Part shown: positions 61,040-64,000 of the stretch, one piece after another
Numbering within the stretch: the stretch's first letter is position 1
Layout of the letters: every line of letters starts with the position of its first letter
From: Desulfovibrio oxyclinae DSM 11498
GTDB lineage: Bacteria > Desulfobacterota > Desulfovibrionia > Desulfovibrionales > Desulfovibrionaceae
Reading direction: 5' to 3'
Assembly (NCBI RefSeq): GCF_000375485.1
Contig: NZ_AQXE01000001.1
Coordinates: forward strand, 79,573 to 143,572
DNA: 64,000 bases
Translations under genes and position numbers: made by a program
The notes under the pieces: generated by a model
Databases searched by the model: none
What the model was told of the DNA's origin: nothing
What the model saw: the letters and a program-made list of their open reading frames with translations, nothing else

Positions 61040-61921
61040 ATGCCAGTTAGCATGACCGGATTCGGAAGATGCGAAACCGGAGGCGAAGGGTTTTCCCACG
61101 TATGGGAAATCCGCAGCGTAAATGGCCGTTTTCTCGATGTAAAATGGAGGCTCCCCGGCTCCCTGCGGTGCATGGAAAATGCATGGGAGAAGGTGGTGCG
61201 CCGTTTTGCCTCGCGGGGACGGGTCGATATTTCCCTCAATCTTGAGGTCAAGAGTCCCGAGTTGCTGGGGGTTACTCTCAACGAGACCATGGCCGACGCC
61301 ATGTTCGTCCAGCTTTCCGAATTGGCCCAGCGTCACGGGCAGACGTTTGAGCCTGACTTCAACCGTGTGATGGGCATGTCCAATCTGTGGCGCGAGGCCG
61401 GCGGCGAGCCGGATCCCGGTCTGCTGGACAGCCTTGGTCGCGGTCTGGAGAATGCCCTTGCCGAATGGAAGGCGTCCCGCGAGGCCGAAGGCGAGGACAT
61501 GGCCCGCGACCTCGACAGTCGAGTTTCGGTGCTGAGGGAGTACACCGCTCAGATAGCAGAGCGGATTCCCGAGGTTCTTGCCGAAAAGCGCGAAGCTCTG
61601 CGGACCAGAATCCGCGAAGCCCTCGACGCGGCGGGTGCGGAGTTCTCCGAGGACAGGATTCTTCAGGAAATTGCCATTCTTACTGATAAGTTGGATGTGT
61701 CGGAAGAGCTTACCCGGCTTGATTCTCACCTCGTGCGGCTTGCCGAGGTGCTGGATTCGGACGGCGATGCCGGGAAAAAGCTCGATTTCATCCTTCAGGA
61801 AACCTTCCGTGAAATCAATACCTGCGGCAACAAGGCTCAGGACACCGCCGTCAGCAGACTGGTTGTGGACTTCAAGGCCGAGTTGGAAAAATGCCGCGAA
61901 CAGGTTCAAAACATCGAGTAG
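61040..61921 (+). CDS. yicC: YicC-family protein
   Basis: A 293-residue YicC/YloC-type endoribonuclease-like protein. SMTGFGRCE opens it and WEIRSVNGRFLDVKWRLP is the conserved YicC_N motif. The DUF1732 C-terminal half ends with KLDFILQETFREINTCGNKAQD. Homologues influence RNA turnover and stationary-phase survival. It is the first gene of an operon with remA, gmk and pyrF, a gene order common in this group. The ribosome site is weak (GTGAGG). Confidence 0.93.
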   Translation: MPVSMTGFGRCETGGEGFSHVWEIRSVNGRFLDVKWRLPGSLRCMENAWEKVVRRFASRGRVDISLNLEVKSPELLGVTLNETMADAMFVQLSELAQRHGQTFEPDFNRVMGMSNLWREAGGEPDPGLLDSLGRGLENALAEWKASREAEGEDMARDLDSRVSVLREYTAQIAERIPEVLAEKREALRTRIREALDAAGAEFSEDRILQEIAILTDKLDVSEELTRLDSHLVRLAEVLDSDGDAGKKLDFILQETFREINTCGNKAQDTAVSRLVVDFKAELEKCREQVQNIE

Positions 61922-62194
61922 GTGGACATGCAGAAACAGGGACAAAGACATGGCCTGCTGAATATCGGCTTCGGCAACTTTGTTGTGATCGGACGCGTTG
62001 TGAGCATTGTCAATCCGACCTCGGCACCCATGCGGCGTCTTCGTGAGGACGCGCGACAGGACGGGCGACTCATTGACGCCACGCAGGGCCGCAAAACACG
62101 AGCCATCATCATCACCGACTCCAACCACGTTATTCTCTCCGCAATTCAGGCGGAAACCATCGGCCAGCGCTTCAGCGCGGAGGAGGGCGAGTAG
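61922..62194 (+). CDS. remA: RemA/DUF370-family regulator
   Basis: A 90-residue protein with the RemA core [29 protein letters not shown] and [17 protein letters not shown]. In Bacillus RemA is a ring-shaped DNA-binding activator of biofilm matrix genes. The frame opens directly after yicC with GTG at 61922 (ATG at 61928 is an alternative close to AGGTGG). It lies between yicC and gmk, a conserved arrangement that suggests a housekeeping rather than biofilm-only role. Confidence 0.9.
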   Translation: MDMQKQGQRHGLLNIGFGNFVVIGRVVSIVNPTSAPMRRLREDARQDGRLIDATQGRKTRAIIITDSNHVILSAIQAETIGQRFSAEEGE

Positions 62195-62833
62195 ATGCCG
62201 GAGCCCAAATCCCCTGAGCGCAAAGGTCTGGTACTGGTCGTCTGCGCTCCGAGCGGCACCGGCAAAAGCACACTCACCGCACGACTGAGAGAGGAATTTC
62301 CGGACATCGGTTTTTCCGTCTCCTATACGACCCGCCCTCCGCGTGAAGGAGAGCGGGATGGGGAACACTACCATTTCGTCAGCCGTGACAGGTTTATCGC
62401 CATGCGTTCGCGCGGGGAATTCTGCGAGTGGGCCGAGGTCCACGACAACTTTTACGGTACCGCCACCCAGCCGGTCCGCGACATGCTCGAAGCCGGGAGC
62501 GACGTGCTCTTCGACATCGACGTGCAGGGTGCCATGCAGCTCAGACGTACCTTCCCCGAAGGCGTCTATGCATTCCTGTTGCCGCCGTCCCGCGAGGAGC
62601 TTCTGCGCAGGCTCAAGGGGCGCGGTACTGATTCTCCCGAGGCGGTGGAGCGCCGGATGGAGAACGCGCGCGGCGAACTTGAACGCGCCGGAAGTTTCGA
62701 CTTCTGGGTGGTGAACGACGAGGTGGAGCGCGCTTATCAGGAATTCCGCTCGGTGTATCTGGCCGGAAAAGCCCGGCCCATGCAGTACGAAGGTATGCTG
62801 GACGAACTGCTGGAGGAGTGGAACGATGGCTGA
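62195..62833 (+). CDS. gmk: Guanylate kinase
   Basis: Phosphorylates GMP to GDP, linking purine synthesis with (p)ppGpp and c-di-GMP pools. The 212-residue protein has the P-loop [13 protein letters not shown], the GMP-binding [22 protein letters not shown], and the lid region [26 protein letters not shown] precedes the ATG, which directly abuts the remA stop. It overlaps pyrF by eight bases. Confidence 0.97.
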   Translation: MPEPKSPERKGLVLVVCAPSGTGKSTLTARLREEFPDIGFSVSYTTRPPREGERDGEHYHFVSRDRFIAMRSRGEFCEWAEVHDNFYGTATQPVRDMLEAGSDVLFDIDVQGAMQLRRTFPEGVYAFLLPPSREELLRRLKGRGTDSPEAVERRMENARGELERAGSFDFWVVNDEVERAYQEFRSVYLAGKARPMQYEGMLDELLEEWNDG

Positions 62834-63530
62834 GCTTGTTGTTGCCTTGGACTATCCCGATGCCGAAAGCGCCTTGGGTATGGCGGAAAAGCTCTCCGGC
62901 AGCGTCCCTTGGGTGAAAGTCGGCCTTGAACTCTTCGTGGCCGAAGGCCCCGAGTTGGTACGGCAACTCAAGGGGATGGGCTTCAAGGTCTTCGTGGACC
63001 TCAAGTTCATGGACATTCCCAATACCGTGCGAGGCGCGGTCCGTTCCGCGGTGAAAAGCGGTGCGGACATGGTCAACATTCACATGCTCGGCGGCAGGCG
63101 CATGGCGCAGGCCGCTCTTGCCGGACGCGATGAGGCCACCGAAGCCGGAGCCCAAAAACCGCTTCTTCTCGGTGTCACGGTGCTGACCAGCATGGAGAGC
63201 GATGACCTTCCTTTTGATTTTCACGGTGATATCGGGGATCTGGTTCTTGACCTTGCTTCGAAAGGGAAGCAGTATGGACTTGATGGGGTTGTATGCTCCG
63301 CCATGGAGGCGGAGGCCATCAAGAATGCCTGTGGTGAAGAATATCAGTGTCTTACCCCGGGAATTCGCCCCGTCGGCAGCGAGGTCGGCGACCAGCGCCG
63401 GGTCATGACGCCCGCAAGGGCCGTGGCGGCAGGGTCGGATTTTCTGGTTGTGGGAAGGCCCATAACCGGTTCTTCGGACCCTCAGGCGACCGCTGACGCC
63501 ATAGTCAGAGAAATTCGCGACTCCCTCTAG
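62826..63530 (+). CDS. pyrF: Orotidine 5'-phosphate decarboxylase
   Basis: Last step of UMP synthesis, in a 234-residue TIM barrel. [13 protein letters not shown] is the N-terminal Asp motif. [18 protein letters not shown] carries the catalytic Asp-Lys-Asp set, and [24 protein letters not shown] binds phosphate. CTGGAGGAG lies within gmk just upstream. The final gene of the window starts 21 bases later. Confidence 0.97.
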   Translation: MAELVVALDYPDAESALGMAEKLSGSVPWVKVGLELFVAEGPELVRQLKGMGFKVFVDLKFMDIPNTVRGAVRSAVKSGADMVNIHMLGGRRMAQAALAGRDEATEAGAQKPLLLGVTVLTSMESDDLPFDFHGDIGDLVLDLASKGKQYGLDGVVCSAMEAEAIKNACGEEYQCLTPGIRPVGSEVGDQRRVMTPARAVAAGSDFLVVGRPITGSSDPQATADAIVREIRDSL

Positions 63531-63551
63531 TGGAGTCCCCAAGGGGTGTGC

Positions 63552-64000
63552 ATGACATCCGGTCGGACTGACAAGCCCGAAACCGCTCAGGTTGCCGGAC
63601 TTGGTGAGAACAAGATCAGCGGCGTCTTCTCCACGCAGAACGTGGTGAAGGTCGGCACCGGCACGACGCAGCGCAAGACCATTCAGAAGACCTACTGGTA
63701 CTGTATGGAGCGCGACGACGAGGGTGTGGACGTGCAGCCGCTGAACAAGAGCTTCATTCCTTCCGGGCCCAAGCGCAACGTACCCAAAGACGAGTTTCTG
63801 GAAAAGTTCAGCCCCGAGCCGGAGTTCTATATCCAGACGGTTTACCCGGCCATGCAGGAGCTGGATGATACCATTGTTCGCGGCGAGCAGCATCGTGCTC
63901 GCGGCGCCCAATATAGCGCGGAATTCGAGTTCAAGCAGGCCACGAACCTCGACGAGGACAACGTGCGCGCCAACTTCGGCCTCGGTCTGACCTATCTGGA
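63552..64000 (+). CDS. 5' end of a probable TPR-type protein (truncated by the window edge)
   Basis: An open frame of 149 codons runs to the right edge without a stop. It begins MTSGRTDKPETAQVAGLG and contains GVFSTQNVVKVGTGTTQRKTI and a YWYCMERDDEGVDVQPL segment. It ends with what looks like the first tetratricopeptide repeat (EFEFKQATNLDEDNVRANFGLGLTYL). There is no signal peptide. AAGGGGTG lies before the ATG. The role is unknown; as the gene right behind pyrF it is likely co-transcribed. Confidence 0.7.
   Translation, partial: MTSGRTDKPETAQVAGLGENKISGVFSTQNVVKVGTGTTQRKTIQKTYWYCMERDDEGVDVQPLNKSFIPSGPKRNVPKDEFLEKFSPEPEFYIQTVYPAMQELDDTIVRGEQHRARGAQYSAEFEFKQATNLDEDNVRANFGLGLTYL

Overview
The window is a dense, GC-rich stretch of bacterial chromosome with about 59 protein genes, one tRNA gene (His, GTG anticodon) and no prophage, insertion sequence, CRISPR array or rRNA. 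Gene content and order suggest a sulfate reducer of the Desulfovibrionaceae (inference). The clues are a yicC-remA-gmk-pyrF-TPR string, a large FAD/Fe-S 2-hydroxyacid dehydrogenase, selB, a nitroreductase carrying a ferredoxin domain, PSP1-metG, and archaeal-like ACR3, apgM and NadM proteins. Nearly everything is housekeeping or signalling. The interest lies in operon composition, domain fusions and transcript architecture rather than an obvious mobile or defence island.

Left part (1-16.3 kb): the end of an unidentified gene, mtnA, an arsR-acr3 arsenite-efflux unit behind an operator/promoter that implies a leaderless mRNA, a 322-bp inverted-repeat-bounded palindromic element, a P2-type cation ATPase, and a cbpA-cbpM-clpB chaperone operon. 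Then come a PHP-domain protein, a translationally coupled apgM/nucleotidyltransferase pair, a ferredoxin-nitroreductase, a ComFB protein, an unknown gene behind a good sigma-54 promoter match, and a tRNA-thiolation pair (TtuA-like ATPase plus a ubiquitin-like sulfur carrier).

Middle part (16.4-31 kb): a receiver protein, an M50 protease, trpS, an FKBP, an aminotransferase and a GT2 fusion. These are followed by a compact operon of two YbjQ-family proteins, an M48 protease and an unusual signal peptidase I. On the minus strand lie a 1173-residue FAD/Fe-S dehydrogenase, ruvX, mltG and a membrane-anchored Ppx/GppA-like protein. A sulfotransferase follows.

Right part (31-64 kb): a four-PAS hybrid histidine kinase, a class V aminotransferase, a Kef-type antiporter, selB, a SYLF lipoprotein whose 3' end overlaps tRNA-His and its terminator, murA, comEC, an HDOD/MBL/receiver signalling trio, PSP1-metG, a FadL-like porin, an ECF transporter pair without an S component, a rhodanese-ferritin fusion plus a PilZ protein, an EamA transporter, tlyA, a C69 dipeptidase, mnmA, a TPR lipoprotein, mtaB, the yicC-remA-gmk-pyrF operon and a truncated final gene.

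Themes: tRNA modification and decoding recur (TtuA/TtuB-like, MnmA, MtaB, SelB, TrpS, MetG, PSP1). So do c-di-GMP or two-component outputs (PilZ, ComFB, HDOD, three receivers) and envelope biogenesis (MurA, MltG, LepB, M48, M50). Several convergent genes share overlapping stop codons with no room for an intrinsic terminator. All function calls come from reading the sequence by eye; no searches were run.
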